A stretch of DNA of 64,000 nt from Blepharisma stoltei (GCA_914767885.1 CAJZBQ010000018.1:372001-436000); one strand, 5' to 3'; shown: positions 40,580-51,700, counted from the stretch's first letter. Notes: a model not told the origin generated them from the letters alone. Program-made: numbers and translations.

Positions 40580-42004
40580 ATGAGTGAAAAAGTTCGATTC
40601 CTGACTCTAATCCGCCCTCTTATGTGTGTGCTTCCAGAAGTCAGCAACCCCATGAGAAGAGTGCAATTCCGAGATAAGCTTGTATGGACTGCAATCACCT
40701 TATTTATCTATCTAGTCTGCTGTCAAATTCCTTTATTCGGTATCTCCACTTCAAGCAATGCAGATCCACTCTATTGGGTTAGAGTAATTATGGCTAGTAA
40801 TAGAGGAACTTTAATGGAATTAGGGATTTCCCCAATTGTCACGTCCAGCATGATCATGCAGCTTCTCGCAGGATCAAAAATCATTGACGTCGACCAAAGC
40901 CTGAAAGAAGACAGGGCACTATTCCAAGGCGCCCAAAAACTCTTTGGGATGCTCATCACAATTGGAGAAGCTGTAGCCTACGTTGTTAGTGGAATGTATG
41001 GGAATATTTCAGACATTGGAGCAACGACTGCAATTTTGATCATTATTCAGCTGTTTTTGGCAGGAGTTATCGTTATTATTTTAGATGAATTTTTACAGAA
41101 AGGGTATGGACTTGGCTCAGGGATTTCTTTATTTATAGCTACAAATATATGTGAGAATATCGTATGGAGAGCGTTTAGCCCCACCACAATTACAACATCT
41201 AGAGGAATGGAGTTTGAAGGAGCAATTATCGCTTTATTCCACCTCTTGATAACCAGAACTAATAAAATCCAAGCTCTAAAAGAAGCTTTTTACAGATCCA
41301 ATGCCCCAAATATCATGAATTTACTTGCAACAGTCTTTATTTTCTTAGTCGTAATCTATTTCCAAGGCTTCAAAGTAGATTTGAGCATCCGCTCATCAAA
41401 AGTTAGAGGACACCAAGGCACTTATCCGATAAAGCTTTTCTACACTTCAAACATCCCTATTATACTGCAGACAGCCTTAGTATCAAACCTTTATTTCTTC
41501 TCACAAATTCTTTATCGTAGATATAGAACTTACACCTTGGTTTGGCTTCTTGGACAATGGCAAGACTTAGATCAAGGATACTCAATCCCTGTAGGTGGAC
41601 TTGCCTATTATATTTCTCCACCGAGAGAGTTTGGAGATATTGCAGCTGACCCAATTCATGCCTTAGTTTATGTCATTTTTGTCCTGTCCTCTTGTGCATT
41701 GTTCTCAAAGACTTGGATTGAAGTAAGTGGAAGCTCTGCAAGAGATGTAGCAAAACAGCTGAGAGACCAACAAATGTTTTTAGAAGGACACAGATATGAA
41801 AGTATGGTGAAAACATTGAACAGATATATACCAAATGCTGCAGCTTTTGGAGGAATGTGCATTGGAGCACTTACTATTGTGGCAGATTTACTGGGAGCTA
41901 TTGGATCTGGGACAGGAATTTTGTTGGCTGTCACTATTATTTATCAATATTTTGAAGCTTTCTATAAAGAGAAACAGGAATCAGGCGGAGTCTTTCTATT
42001 TTAA
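40580..42004 (+). CDS. SEC61A1: Sec61 alpha, protein-conducting channel of the ER
   Basis: 474 residues, the usual length. An upstream non-ATG extension is open, but [14 protein letters not shown] at 40580 matches the family start (FL..IRP...LPEV). About ten membrane segments. Conserved landmarks: [40 protein letters not shown] and the cytosolic loop [25 protein letters not shown] that contacts the ribosome. The C-terminus ends [14 protein letters not shown]. Sec61 alpha forms the translocon for nascent secretory and membrane proteins. No introns or IESs in 1.4 kb. Confidence 0.97.
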   Translation: MSEKVRFLTLIRPLMCVLPEVSNPMRRVQFRDKLVWTAITLFIYLVCCQIPLFGISTSSNADPLYWVRVIMASNRGTLMELGISPIVTSSMIMQLLAGSKIIDVDQSLKEDRALFQGAQKLFGMLITIGEAVAYVVSGMYGNISDIGATTAILIIIQLFLAGVIVIILDEFLQKGYGLGSGISLFIATNICENIVWRAFSPTTITTSRGMEFEGAIIALFHLLITRTNKIQALKEAFYRSNAPNIMNLLATVFIFLVVIYFQGFKVDLSIRSSKVRGHQGTYPIKLFYTSNIPIILQTALVSNLYFFSQILYRRYRTYTLVWLLGQWQDLDQGYSIPVGGLAYYISPPREFGDIAADPIHALVYVIFVLSSCALFSKTWIEVSGSSARDVAKQLRDQQMFLEGHRYESMVKTLNRYIPNAAAFGGMCIGALTIVADLLGAIGSGTGILLAVTIIYQYFEAFYKEKQESGGVFLF

Positions 42005-42138
42005 ATAAATGCTAGGTTAGATAATATCAAAAAAATGTATCCCGATAATTTTCTAATTTCTTTTAAGAAATTTATTAAAAAAACAAATATTTATCTTATA
42101 AAATCATTAAAGTCTATTTACTGATAAACGAGTTATCT

Positions 42139-43329
42139 TTAGTTTGGATTCACTACAGATCCAACAGGTGCAAAGGAAGGATATTGCATCGAACCCATAG
42201 GAGCTGCGTTGAATTGGCGCATCTGAACTCCAATTGGCTGATTCAGCACAGGCTGGCTCATAATAGGCTGAATAAAGTTCTGAGGAGCAGGGGCATTTTG
42301 AGATGCTAACACCTCAAATTTCTTCGAATTCTTATAAAGTTTCTTAGCACAGCCAATATAACATCCACAAAGTCCTAGTGTGCAAATAATATTTATGATC
42401 GTGCATGCAACAATCATAGACTCAAATGAGTAATGTTCACCATTATGCTCTTCTCCATCATTATAATCTTCTGATTCTTCTGTTTCATGATTTTCAGCAT
42501 GCTCTTCTCCTTGGCTAGATTCAGACTCTGAGGTTTCTTCTCCTTGATGGTGTTTTCCTTTTTCTTTATCACCTTTATGGCAACCTCCTTTATGGTGATT
42601 TTTTCCTTCTTCTCTATTGTGGTGGCTTCTTTCATGCTCTTCTTCTTTTTCATGATTAGCATTTCCATCTACTTCATCATTTTGCTCACTGTGATGTTTT
42701 TCTTTATGATCTTTTTTTCTATGGTGGTCATGCTCTCTTTCCTCTTCGCCATTATCTTCATTTTGATGATGCTTTTTCTTATGGCCTTCATCACCAACTT
42801 CTTCATCGTGATGGTGCTTTTTCTTATGATCTTTTTCTTTTTCTTCATCTTGATGATGTCTATTTCCATGCTCCCTATGCTCTTCTCCATTAGGTAGATT
42901 TTCATCGTTTTCATTAGAATTCTGAGGATGCTTATGGCAAGGTGGTCGATGAGCATCTTTTTGAGGATCTTCTGGAGGAGATGGGAAATTTTCAGCTTCA
43001 TGCGGAGGTACTGAGCCTTCTTCTCCTTCATGGCTTGGAGGTGGAATATGGCTTTCTTGGATTTTGTTTTCAAAATTTTCCTCATTAGAATTTTCATTGC
43101 TTGATGGCTCATATGGATCTGACGAGTTATTTTCATCATAAGGCTCATCGTTACCCTCATAATAGTCTGGTTCCCAATTATTGTCTTTTGCGCCTTTAAC
43201 TTCATTGACAAGAATAAAGCCATAAACTAGATTAGCAACAATTAAGAAAATCGCAAGGAACATCAAGGCTCTTAAGTATTTCCTTGCTGATACAGAGTCT
43301 TTTTTCCTGCTAGCTTTCAAGCCAAGCAT
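42139..43329 (-). CDS. His/Glu/Lys-rich two-span membrane protein
   Basis: 396 residues, uninterrupted. A short basic N-terminus is followed by a hydrophobic segment at about 20-42 (LRALMFLAIFLIVANLVYGF), then about 250 residues extremely rich in His, Glu, Lys, Asp and Asn with HHQDEE, KKHHHDEE and HHRKKDHKEKHH clusters. A second membrane segment (SMIVACTIINIICTLGLCGCYIGC) precedes a Pro/Gln/Met-rich cytosolic tail. The histidine-rich lumenal or extracellular loop could bind Zn, Cu or Ni ions or buffer pH; this is inference. The next gene upstream has a similar Pro/Gln/Met-rich segment and a membrane span. No family recognised. Confidence 0.75.
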   Translation of the reverse strand: MLGLKASRKKDSVSARKYLRALMFLAIFLIVANLVYGFILVNEVKGAKDNNWEPDYYEGNDEPYDENNSSDPYEPSSNENSNEENFENKIQESHIPPPSHEGEEGSVPPHEAENFPSPPEDPQKDAHRPPCHKHPQNSNENDENLPNGEEHREHGNRHHQDEEKEKDHKKKHHHDEEVGDEGHKKKHHQNEDNGEEEREHDHHRKKDHKEKHHSEQNDEVDGNANHEKEEEHERSHHNREEGKNHHKGGCHKGDKEKGKHHQGEETSESESSQGEEHAENHETEESEDYNDGEEHNGEHYSFESMIVACTIINIICTLGLCGCYIGCAKKLYKNSKKFEVLASQNAPAPQNFIQPIMSQPVLNQPIGVQMRQFNAAPMGSMQYPSFAPVGSVVNPN

Positions 43330-43494
43330 TGATGCGCCTATTAAGGCTGTATCGGCAATTACTTTAACGATATCTTTATTTAGTTTATTTTGACGTTATT
43401 AGATATTTTAGCAGTGCGCTATTATCTAATATTTACTATAAAATATAAGCCACTTACTTTTTTTCTATATGAATTATGGAAATAAACTAGTATT

Positions 43495-44074
43495 TTATGG
43501 CATAATATAGCCCAGGCACCAATATAGATTGGCATGGGATGAGAGAATGCCTAAAAAACTCCTGAGTTGTTTTCCGACAAAATTAAAAAAGCAACTCCCG
43601 AAGTTGACAAATTCCTCTATTTTCAACTCCCCAATTTGATTCGTCAACTTTGTTGGAAAACTAACTCGGGAAGCTGCTGAGCATTCTCCAGCCTAGACCG
43701 ATCTATATCGATTCATAGGCTATATCGCAAGTTGAAATTTTGATTTGATATTGGTGTGATTCATAATGTTCGTCTTGGCTAGCATATGAGTACAATCCTA
43801 CAGAAATATCCAATATCCCTACAATAAGCATCAAGTATGATGCGACTTTCACCCATTTAGCCCATTTGTCACGTAGTTTCTTAGTTTCATAGAGTTCTGG
43901 GTTCATTACTGGAGCTGAAATTGGGGCGAATTGCATTTGCTGCATTGGTTGAATAGGAACTGGTAGATTTGGAAGAGGTCCTAGAGGAGCATACTGAAAT
44001 CTTCCATCAGGGGCTTGCTGAATGTAATTTTGGGGCTGCGGCCTGGCAAAGTATTGCCTTTCCTGGTTTTCCAT
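43495..44074 (-). CDS. Small membrane protein with Pro/Gln-rich N-terminus, split by a foldback MITE
   Basis: From ATG at 44074 (MENQERQYFARPQPQ); an in-frame extension upstream (MHFPVYFL...) is possible. The first 70 residues are Pro/Gln/Met-rich (NLPVPIQPMQQMQFAPISA). A hydrophobic segment follows (VASYLMLIVGILDISVGLYS) with a short polar tail. Near its end the frame runs into the MITE at 43505-43725 and would stop at 43703. Excision through the ATAT repeat gives the shorter ending STCDIMP and a 120-residue protein. No known domain. Composition resembles the tail of the His-rich neighbour. Confidence 0.6.
43505..43725. mobile_element. Foldback MITE with about 60-bp TIRs
   Basis: ATAT repeats (43505-43508 and 43722-43725) flank a 213-bp element. 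The left arm AGCCCAGGCACCAATATAG and the right arm (inverted) AGCCTATGAATCGATATAG start TIRs that continue through GAGAATGC and CGAGTTAGTTTTCCAACAAA-type sequence to about 60 bp. Lies at the 3' end of a coding frame. Confidence 0.75.
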
Positions 44075-44562
44075 ATCGTAAAAGGTATTATTATTAATCA
44101 ACAATTTTCGAGGGTTTAAATGACTATCAATTAAAAAATACACAGGAAAATGCATAGCATGACTGAAATCGGGATCTGAAGTCACTTATCAAAACATTTT
44201 TGGGTTTATTACTGAAAGAAAAAAATGTAACGTCAAGTAGCCTTGAAATATGGCTTATTGTTATTACTTGTGAGGATAAGTGCAAAATTATATAAACTTT
44301 TATAATTTATGAATTATTGAAAAAGATTTTCTTATGAAAATCTAAATTAATAAACATTCTATGATCGAATTTTATTATTATTTAGTCTTGTTTTAGTTTG
44401 CCGTATATGCATATTTATTTATTTAATGCATAAATGCTATTTTTAATTATCTAGTAAAGATATTTTCTATATTTAGTACTAGAATTTCTTCTAAACAATC
44501 ATAATTTTCTAACATTTTAATTATTATTTTCTACTTATACTAGGAGATTTGTACAAACAGAA
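44075..44562. other. AT-rich intergenic stretch
   Basis: 488 bp between divergent genes. A possible N-terminal extension of the minus-strand gene reaches about 44155. Nothing else recognised. Confidence 0.35.
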
Positions 44563-45387
44563 ATGTCAAACAATGAATTTTCACGAGGTCTTACTGAAAA
44601 ACGCCATCTCTATACACCAATTCATCGAAGAACCCACTCTACTAACATAGAAACAGTAAAAGGAATCGCATCTGTGCAAAGTCATCGTCGAACTTTATCA
44701 AACACAGCACAAGAATTTACTCCGATTCAAAACCCTCAGCCAATCAAAAATTCATTTCGCCCACTTCTAAATATCGAGCCAGCTCGAGAGCCCCTAACCC
44801 CAGATTCATTAAATTCTCCTGCTTCTTCTGCATCAAGCCAGCATATAAAAAGTAACAAAAAAGGATTCACAGGACTTTTAGATGCAGCGATTAGCTATTT
44901 TAGCCATGAACCTCAATTGGTTATTCAACCTCCTTCAAATGAGATTAACGAGATGAAAAAAGAAATCCGGCGATTGACTGAAAAGCAGCTGGAAACAGAA
45001 AAAACCAATGAAAAGCTATTAAACGATTGCTCAATAATGAAAATGGCGCTTGAAGAACAGAAAGCTAAAAAAGAAAATTATGAAAAGCATATTCAATCAT
45101 TGCAAGGCTATACCCAAGAGCTGGAAAACGCAATTAAAAAACTCCAGGCTGAGCTGAAAAATGAGCAAAAAAGAAATGAACAGTTGAGAATGACTATTGT
45201 GACAAATGAAAGCCAAGGGAATGAAAGAAAATTGATTGGAAGAGAAATTTATGAAGATGATACCAAAAAAAGAGGAAAAGAAGAAAGCTTGAGAGTGGAT
45301 AAACCTTCACCCACTCCAATTATGTATAAGCCGATTTCTCAAAGGGGGATGAAAGAAGAGAAAAGAAGATCAATGGGCTTCACTTAA
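44563..45387 (+). CDS. Coiled-coil protein with disordered N-terminus
   Basis: 274 residues, ATG to TAA, uninterrupted. Residues 1-110 are Ser/Thr/Pro/Arg-rich with RRTHS and RRTLS, possible basophilic kinase sites that repeat a H-RRT-S pattern. Residues about 125-210 form a coiled coil (EINEMKKEIRRLTEKQLE, ENYEKHIQSLQGYTQELE). The tail is Lys/Arg-rich and polar. No domain recognised. A cytoskeletal adaptor role is only a guess. Confidence 0.75.
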   Translation: MSNNEFSRGLTEKRHLYTPIHRRTHSTNIETVKGIASVQSHRRTLSNTAQEFTPIQNPQPIKNSFRPLLNIEPAREPLTPDSLNSPASSASSQHIKSNKKGFTGLLDAAISYFSHEPQLVIQPPSNEINEMKKEIRRLTEKQLETEKTNEKLLNDCSIMKMALEEQKAKKENYEKHIQSLQGYTQELENAIKKLQAELKNEQKRNEQLRMTIVTNESQGNERKLIGREIYEDDTKKRGKEESLRVDKPSPTPIMYKPISQRGMKEEKRRSMGFT

Positions 45388-45462
45388 TTTTCATAATATT
45401 AATATGTCACTATTTATTCTAGTAAAATATTTTTATTAAACAATATTGTGATAGGTAGAACT

Positions 45463-45665
45463 AATAAATAGGGCTCCATGTCAAATGACAGGGTATTTTT
45501 GATAGTTTAAATTTCATCGAAGTACATTTGGTCGAAATTTTTAACGGGTTTTTTTGGTCAAGTGTCTCGTTATCAAAAAGTTTCAGCCAATTTTCCGACT
45601 AAATGTACTTCGGTTATACACACTATCAAAAAGTGCACAATCATTGGACCTGCACCCAATAAATA
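45463..45665. mobile_element. TIR MITE (187 bp) with 8-bp TSD
   Basis: AATAAATA at 45463-45470 and 45658-45665 flank ends GGGCTCC... and ...GGACCTGCACCC. The inner TIR arms share TTTTTGATAGT and CGAAGTACATTTRGTCG in inverted orientation. Intergenic, 75 bp after a stop codon. Confidence 0.75.
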
Positions 45666-45709
45666 TCTGCCATATCATTTTTAAAATAAATTTAAAATAC
45701 TATCCTTAC

Positions 45710-46360
45710 TTAACAGCAAACTGTGTAGTTTGAAAATCTTCTATTGTAATTTGATAGCAGAAGCCTTATTTCTGGGTTTGAAGTTAATTTCCTCGCTTTT
45801 GAAATATCTTTCTTCTTTCACTTTGAGAAATTCAATAAAACTTCTACAGCTTTTATATTTCCCCATCTGCACGCCACATCTAGACAGCTTTCCATTTCAT
45901 TTCCATCCACTTGACTTTTAATCAATGGATTTGCACCGAAATCCATTAATAATTTTATTATTTCAGGATATCCATTTAACGAAGCTTCATAAAGTGGCGT
46001 CTTTCCTGACACATTTCGTTTATTTAAAAATGAATTTTCATTTGTAGGACTAACAAGGAATTTTCTGGGGTCATTTGAGATAAGTTTTTCAATCGAAATT
46101 ATATCAGATTTACTCCCTCGTCTTATATGGTCAAACAAGCTTTCTCTTCTTTTGTGATCTGAAATAGCTTCATATGAAGGGTTATATGAAATAACGCTAG
46201 AAGATGTTGTGCGACCAGGGCAACGAATAATATCATTAATAAGGTCGTCAACATTCAAAACTACATTGACTTCTCCAGAGTCTTTGAATACATGTGCTGC
46301 ACAAATTACAGTGCCGACAGATTTTCACTTTCGTTTTGAGCAATTTTCGATTCTTTCCAT
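45710..46360 (-). CDS. Ankyrin-repeat protein
   Basis: 216 residues when TGA is Trp (SKRKWKS near the start and NFSKWKKKD near the end). ATG at 46360 (MERIENCSKRK). Two or three ankyrin repeats: SGKTPLYEASLNGYPEIIKL with LMDFGANP, then ESCLDVACRWGNIKAVEVLL. The N-terminal half includes KSVGTVICAAHVF and DDLINDIIRCPGRTT with no recognised domain. Ankyrin repeats mediate protein binding; partner unknown. Stop TAA at 45710. Confidence 0.75.
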
Positions 46361-46503
46361 TAAATATTACCAAATCATTAAAATCTTGTTTTAACATTTT
46401 TTATTTTTGTTTTATTTAATTGCTGATAAATATTTTTGATCAAAAATTTGGTAAACTGCTTTTAAGAATTGAAAAAAAATTATATAAATAAATTAAAATA
46501 GAT

Positions 46504-47603
46504 CTAAAGAGATTCATTGGGCTTGATCGTCAACTGACAGAGTAGTGAGAGATGATCACTAGGATATTCTTGAGAAGGTAATCCTGTAGGTCCAATGCTT
46601 TCAAATGATGGTATATTTAATACTCTTGATATAGAAAAACCTCTAATTCATATATAATCAACTGTTTTTTTCTCAACTCTTTCTCTAATTTTATAAGTTG
46701 TGAAGTTAGGCTCTGATCCAAATATCATATATGCACTTTGAAACTTCAGTTTTGTGTGACTATTTAAAATATTGTAAGTTTTACTTCCTGGAATACTGTT
46801 GAAGTCTCCACACAGAATTATTGGTAGTCTTCCTGCACATTTTTCAAGCTTGCTTACTCTTCCCGTTAAAATTAGAGTAAGCATCTAAAAAGTTCATTTT
46901 TTGGCAATTCATAAAGAAATTGGACAAAATTATTATGTAAATAGTTTGATAAAAAACTGAAAATTAGCTATATGTTTAAATTCAAAACAGGTTTCAAAAT
47001 TAAGGGGATGAGAGTTAAGAGATAGCGAACCTGATTTGCCCTGTCTTCTTCATATTTTGATCTTGATTTCAAATGAGTTCCTACAATCAAAAATTCGATA
47101 GCTCCAAAAGCCAATTTAATTACCAGGGCAAACTGGTTTGAGTTTGGAAAGTATCAGGATTCTTGAGATATCAATGTGAATTTCCTTCTGTTAAAAAGAA
47201 TGCAAAGCCCATCGCGGTGCCATCCTCTTTTCTTTTTGAAAATTCCTTCAAATCCTATCTTATTGATCCATGGGACAATAAAATCATCGTAGTGATCGAT
47301 TTCACTGACTTTTTTCCCCTTAAGATCGAAAAAAAAAAAATTTAAAGGGTGGCTAATTTCCGAATATTAGGGATTTTCCCAATAATTTTACTCACTCTAA
47401 AGGGCGGGAGTGAGGCAATATATGTCAGCTTTTGATTCTTCAAGGTCATGCATTATCTGAGGAGCTCTGTAACCTCAGCTTAAGAATTGATCAGGGACAG
47501 AAGGAAAAAATCCAGATAATTGATCTGAAAGTGTATTCCATGTCATGACAGTAAAAAGTGGAGGAGTTGGCGCTACTTCAGTCAAAGTTCTACCTAGGAG
47601 CAT
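46504..47603 (-). CDS. Nocturnin/CCR4-like exonuclease-endonuclease-phosphatase family enzyme
   Basis: 277 residues after removing IESs of 161 and 105 bp; length divisible by three. ATG at 47603 (MLLGRTLTEVAP). Family motifs in order: MTWNTLSDQL, ADIYCLSEIDHYDDF (metal-binding Glu), GWHRDGLCILFNRRKF, IVGTHLKSR, QVRYLLSKLEKC, LPIILCGDFNSIPGS, KKTVDYIWI (Trp from TGA) and YPSDHLSLL with the catalytic His. These match nocturnin/CCR4/Angel-type Mg-dependent phosphodiesterases acting on poly(A) tails, 2',5'-oligonucleotides or NADP(H). No leucine-rich repeats are attached, unlike CCR4. Substrate is not resolved. Confidence 0.88.
46855..47017. mobile_element. 161-bp TA-bounded IES in the nocturnin-like gene
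   Basis: TA at 46855-46856 and 47016-47017. Ends TTACTCTTCCCGTTAAAATT and (inverted) TTAACTCTCATCCCCTTAAT are related TIRs. Excision gives NQVRYLLSKLEKC in frame. Confidence 0.8.
47306..47413. other. 105-bp IES with TCA rather than TA boundaries
   Basis: In the gene's direction the direct repeat is TCA (TGA on +, 47306-47308 and 47411-47413). The end sequence TCACTCCCGCCC resembles the TTACTCCC ends. Excision restores YCLSEIDHYDDF, the metal-binding motif. I found no TA pair that gives the right frame. Confidence 0.65.
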
Positions 47604-48506
47604 TTTATATCCATTTTGGTAAGTTACTGGATAAAAAACGATTTTTTATAAGAAGATGTTAACAAATAAACCCAGCAATATAAAAGCTTCTATGGATTGA
47701 AGGTTTTCGTAATGCAGTTATTTATTTCTAAATATTTATAGCATTTTTAAACGAACTCTCAAAATAAACAAAATTTAGGATCTGGAAAATGAATTTAATT
47801 AATCAGGAATTGTGCGAATATTTTTAATGAAATATATTATCACTAAAGCTATAAATGCTTCCTTAGTAAAACATAAATTTTGTTGGAAAAAAATTGTTAG
47901 CCACTTTCCACTCTCTTCTGCGATGAAAACAATTATTTAGCTTATGTTGTAAATGAATATTGTTCCTTCAAACAAAGAAGCTATTGAAAGAATTACTATT
48001 AGCTGTATCTCATTTGTTTTTAATTATTTAATAGTAGCAATTTTGATAATGAAAATAGAGATGCGAAAGCATCATTAAATTGTGTGGGTTAGCTTCAATA
48101 TTATTCCACTTTATCTCCAAATTTTTTTTCAAAAGATATTAACATATGATTAACTCCGGTAGAGGGTATATAATTTTTCAAAAAATGATATATCAATTTT
48201 ATAATAATTTTTTTTTAAAATTTAGAAAAATCCAAATTAAAGAAATAAAAATTAAATTAATTTAATTTGCAAAATTTATGTTTTTAAAACGCAAACTGTA
48301 TAAAATTAATTAAACAGGATTAATTAGAGATCTCATATTACTAATTATCAAGTATAAATCGAAATATTTTTTCCATAAAAATTTTTATCTTAAAACAATT
48401 TTTGCAGGTGGGTTTACCTAAAAAATAGGAAGTTTTCCAAATGTCTATTTCCTTCACAGAGGGGGAGTAAGAATCAAAATTTAAAACAAAAAATAGAAAT
48501 ACAAAA
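47604..48506. other. Intergenic DNA with a MITE at its end
   Basis: About 900 bp. The part up to 48149 is AT-rich with no frame. The part from 48150 is the MITE described separately. Confidence 0.35.
48150..48470. mobile_element. MITE-type IES, intergenic
   Basis: Ends TTAACTCCGG at 48150 and GGGGGAGTAA ending at 48470, about 317 bp apart. The interior AAATTAATTTAATTTGCAAA, ATTTATGTTTTTAAAACGCA, then AACTGTATAAAATTAATTAA matches the 7.9-kb element block for block, so it is the same family in the same orientation with diverged termini. Confidence 0.68.
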
Positions 48507-48653
48507 ATGGCAGATTTTGACTGCTGTTTTTTGGAGATCAATAATCGTCAAAATTATATTTTTGAGTATTGTGAAAATTGAGATAAACCATTAGAATGCT
48601 TTAATAAAACACAAGAAGTTTGCATAACAAAAAGAGCTTCAAATATGTATTAG
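48507..48653 (+). CDS. Possible 48-residue cysteine-containing small protein
   Basis: ATG to TAG with one TGA read as Trp: MADFDCCFLEINNRQ, then FEYCENWDKPLECFNK and QEVCITKRASNMY. Five cysteines in 48 residues. It starts 37 bp after a MITE border and is convergent with dynein. It may be a short real gene, an exon fragment or chance. No homologue recognised. Confidence 0.3.
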
Positions 48654-48766
48654 TGTAGGAAAAAAGACTCCAAAATTTATAAGAGTGGAGCATAACCTAT
48701 GCAAATAATATATTTTAATGCTTTTATAACTATTATATGAGGCTAATTGAGAACGAATAATTAAGA

Positions 48767-51700
48767 TTAAGCCTTATTCCATGCAGTTAAAGCTACTCCT
48801 CTTTGGTACCACATGCTTTCACTTCCTTCTCCTCCTGAAAGCTTGACTGACATGATGATCTTATTTCTCAAGTTATTGAGATATACAGGCAGAGGAATCA
48901 AATTTTCTCCTCTGGGCTTATTCTTAACCCAACGCAGAACACAGCTTGGGATGGCATGTGAAAGTTCTGGTGTTAATTGTAAAGCATCATTTTCCCAACA
49001 AGCGCTTTCTAGCTTGAGCCCAGTCATAATAAATCCATCATCATCACTTCCATGCAACTGTCCACCGACTTCAAGCTCAATTGATAATTCATCCAAAGAC
49101 CACATATGCTTCTGACTTGTAGCTTGGCGAGTGGCAGTCATAAATGCTTCTGGGAAGAAAAATCCTCCAAACCAGACCCCTTTTCTTCCATAATCATTTG
49201 AGGCAGCCAAGCCACTTAGTTGGTCAAGTCTTGCTTTGAAGTCTAAAAGCCACTCTGTGACTGTTATAGGCGCAATTGGGTATCTTCTCCACTTCTTAGG
49301 AATTATGTCAGCATGCAAGTCTTGTGCAATCAACCTGATAGGATTTGTGAATTTTTGGGTGCCGGCAGTCATTTCTTTAAGCTGGAATAAGTCACTTCTT
49401 ACCTCGCTGAGAAGAAGTGAGCCAACTTGGATTTCTCTTTCTAAAAACCTGAAGAGTGGGTTTGTGATTGATAAAGCAGTTCTATGAAGGGTAGGGAGTT
49501 GAGCTGGGAGAAGATCTATTAATTGACCAACACGCTGATTTAGTGCGACAAGCCAAGCACTTTTAGTTTCTTCTGCTTTTTCGCTGTATGCTAATTCATC
49601 ATCTCCAGTGCCTTGGATGGACACAAGCTTCCCTACAGCTGTAATTGCTTCTTGGCTTTTGAGTAGCTTTTCTGCATTGCTTGGCAAGCCAGCCCACTCA
49701 GGACTTTCTACATCTGGTAGATTATGAATCCAGTCTAAGAATTGGCTATAAGTTCTAGCTTCAGGAATCTTTAACGGATTTTCACCTCTAAACAGCTGGA
49801 ATTCTGGTCCAAAGCTTTCTTCTCTGAAGAGTTCATTTACAAAGGATGATAAAATTTTATCATCAAATTCATTATCAACTCTGCCTCCATATAAAGATTT
49901 CGATATAGTTGCTCTAATAGCGTCCCAAGGTATCTTTTCAGGTGGAATATTAGCACGATTCTGAGAAATATTGTCAATCCATTGATCAATTGCATCAAGT
50001 GTGCAACGCTGGTCAGCTTCACCAAACTCATAAGCTTTAGTCCAACCTATAGGTGTATATCTAAGCCTTTCTCCTAATACTGCATGGAACCAAGAAAGCA
50101 AAAAGTGGAGTCTTGACCTTTCCGCAGGCGATTTATCAGTTCTTTCTGGACTTAAAACAGTCTTAAAAGTTCTTATCATTGAGGCTTTAATTCCGGCTGG
50201 CGGCTCAAACACAAAAGTATTTGAAATTCTTAATAAGGTGCTTGGGACTTTTGGATGGATTTCCATGGTCAGGAAAAGTCTGAAATTTTCATGAGGCTGG
50301 AGCCTATGTAGCTTCTTTTCTAAATCAACAAGCCAAGATGGAGCAAGATGGACATTTTTAAGAAGAACCCAAGTGCCAGCTTTGCTAGCTGAATTAATTG
50401 CTTTTTCGGCTAACTCAAATCCTTCAGATGAACCGATAGCTACAGAGGTGCAGCGCTTGTTAAGATCTTTTACAAGTTTATCGACCTTTTGTGAAGGATC
50501 AAACCCAGGAGCAGCACACAATAACAAAGGAGATTTAGGTATGCTTTCTTCTAAGACAACTTTTCCGAGATCATTTGAAGTACTTTCAAGCAGTTCTTCG
50601 CCTAGTACAAATCCAATAAGTTTCCTTGTTACTGTAAATAGTCTATCAGGTCTAAAAATCTTCAAAATTGTCATATCAACAATCATTTCAGCTATTTTTG
50701 CTGTGCTTTCGTTATATCTTGGATTTACATGAGCCCAACCACTTGGGATGCATTTTTCAGGATATGCTGACTCAAACATATCAAGCCATTGAGACTTGTA
50801 TTGAATTAAGCTTCTTGGCAAGTCTTGGTATAACTCTTTCTGTGCAAGTCCTACTATTTCTTTAGCTTGAGTTCCTGCTATTTTTCCATCCAAAAATGAA
50901 TGCGCAGAAGTATCGTGATAATGCTGGTTTCCTCTCATAAAGAGATCTAATTCTTCTTCGCATAGGCTGACTAAATGAATCTGCAGCAGTCTTAATGCAA
51001 ATACAAGCTTATCGCTTTCCAATAAACCTCTGCTGACAGATCCATAAAGTTTTATGTATATTTCATGCCTATGAATAGCTTATTATTATGCAGAGGCTAT
51101 CTAATTAAAATGAATCATAAAATTATTCACAGTTATCCGATTGGCCTGCTATTTATATGAAGATGATATAGATTTTCTTCGTTATCATATCAAGACGGAC
51201 AAATGGATCAGTCCTAGGGACTTTTTGAAGATCTTGATCCTTATTCAAAACATCAAATATTGCCATCATGAAGAAGCTTAAGCTGAAATGATATAAGAAA
51301 TGGACATTGCTTAAACTTTCTATTGCGAAGTAAATCCTACTTGAAGCAATTGCTAAAGGCAAGTATTTGTTAGTGACTTCTATAACTTCCTGCATAATTT
51401 CTTCTGTCTGTGCAGCTTCTTTGCTGACAACCTCAGCTTCTTTTTTAAGGTTTTCTAAAGTGCTCATAATGTGATCATCATCAAGAATATTCCCTCTGAC
51501 ATCATTCAATGCTTGAAGCAGTTTTTCTTCTAGTTCTCTGATTCTTACTTTATATTCTCCTTGCAAATTAAGCAAATCAGTTCTTTTCTTGTCAATTTCA
51601 GGTCTTTCATTTTTCAAGAAAATATTCAAGCATTGGTCTTGTAGTGAGCTCATTGTGACAGTGAAGTTTACGAACGTGACTCTTGAACAAAGATCTGGTG

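Noticed and set aside
42414-43223. Long overlapping frames opposite and in other phases of the His-rich gene
   Set aside because: They are shadows created by the low-complexity GAA/CAT-rich coding strand. Only the 396-residue frame has membrane spans and a normal start.
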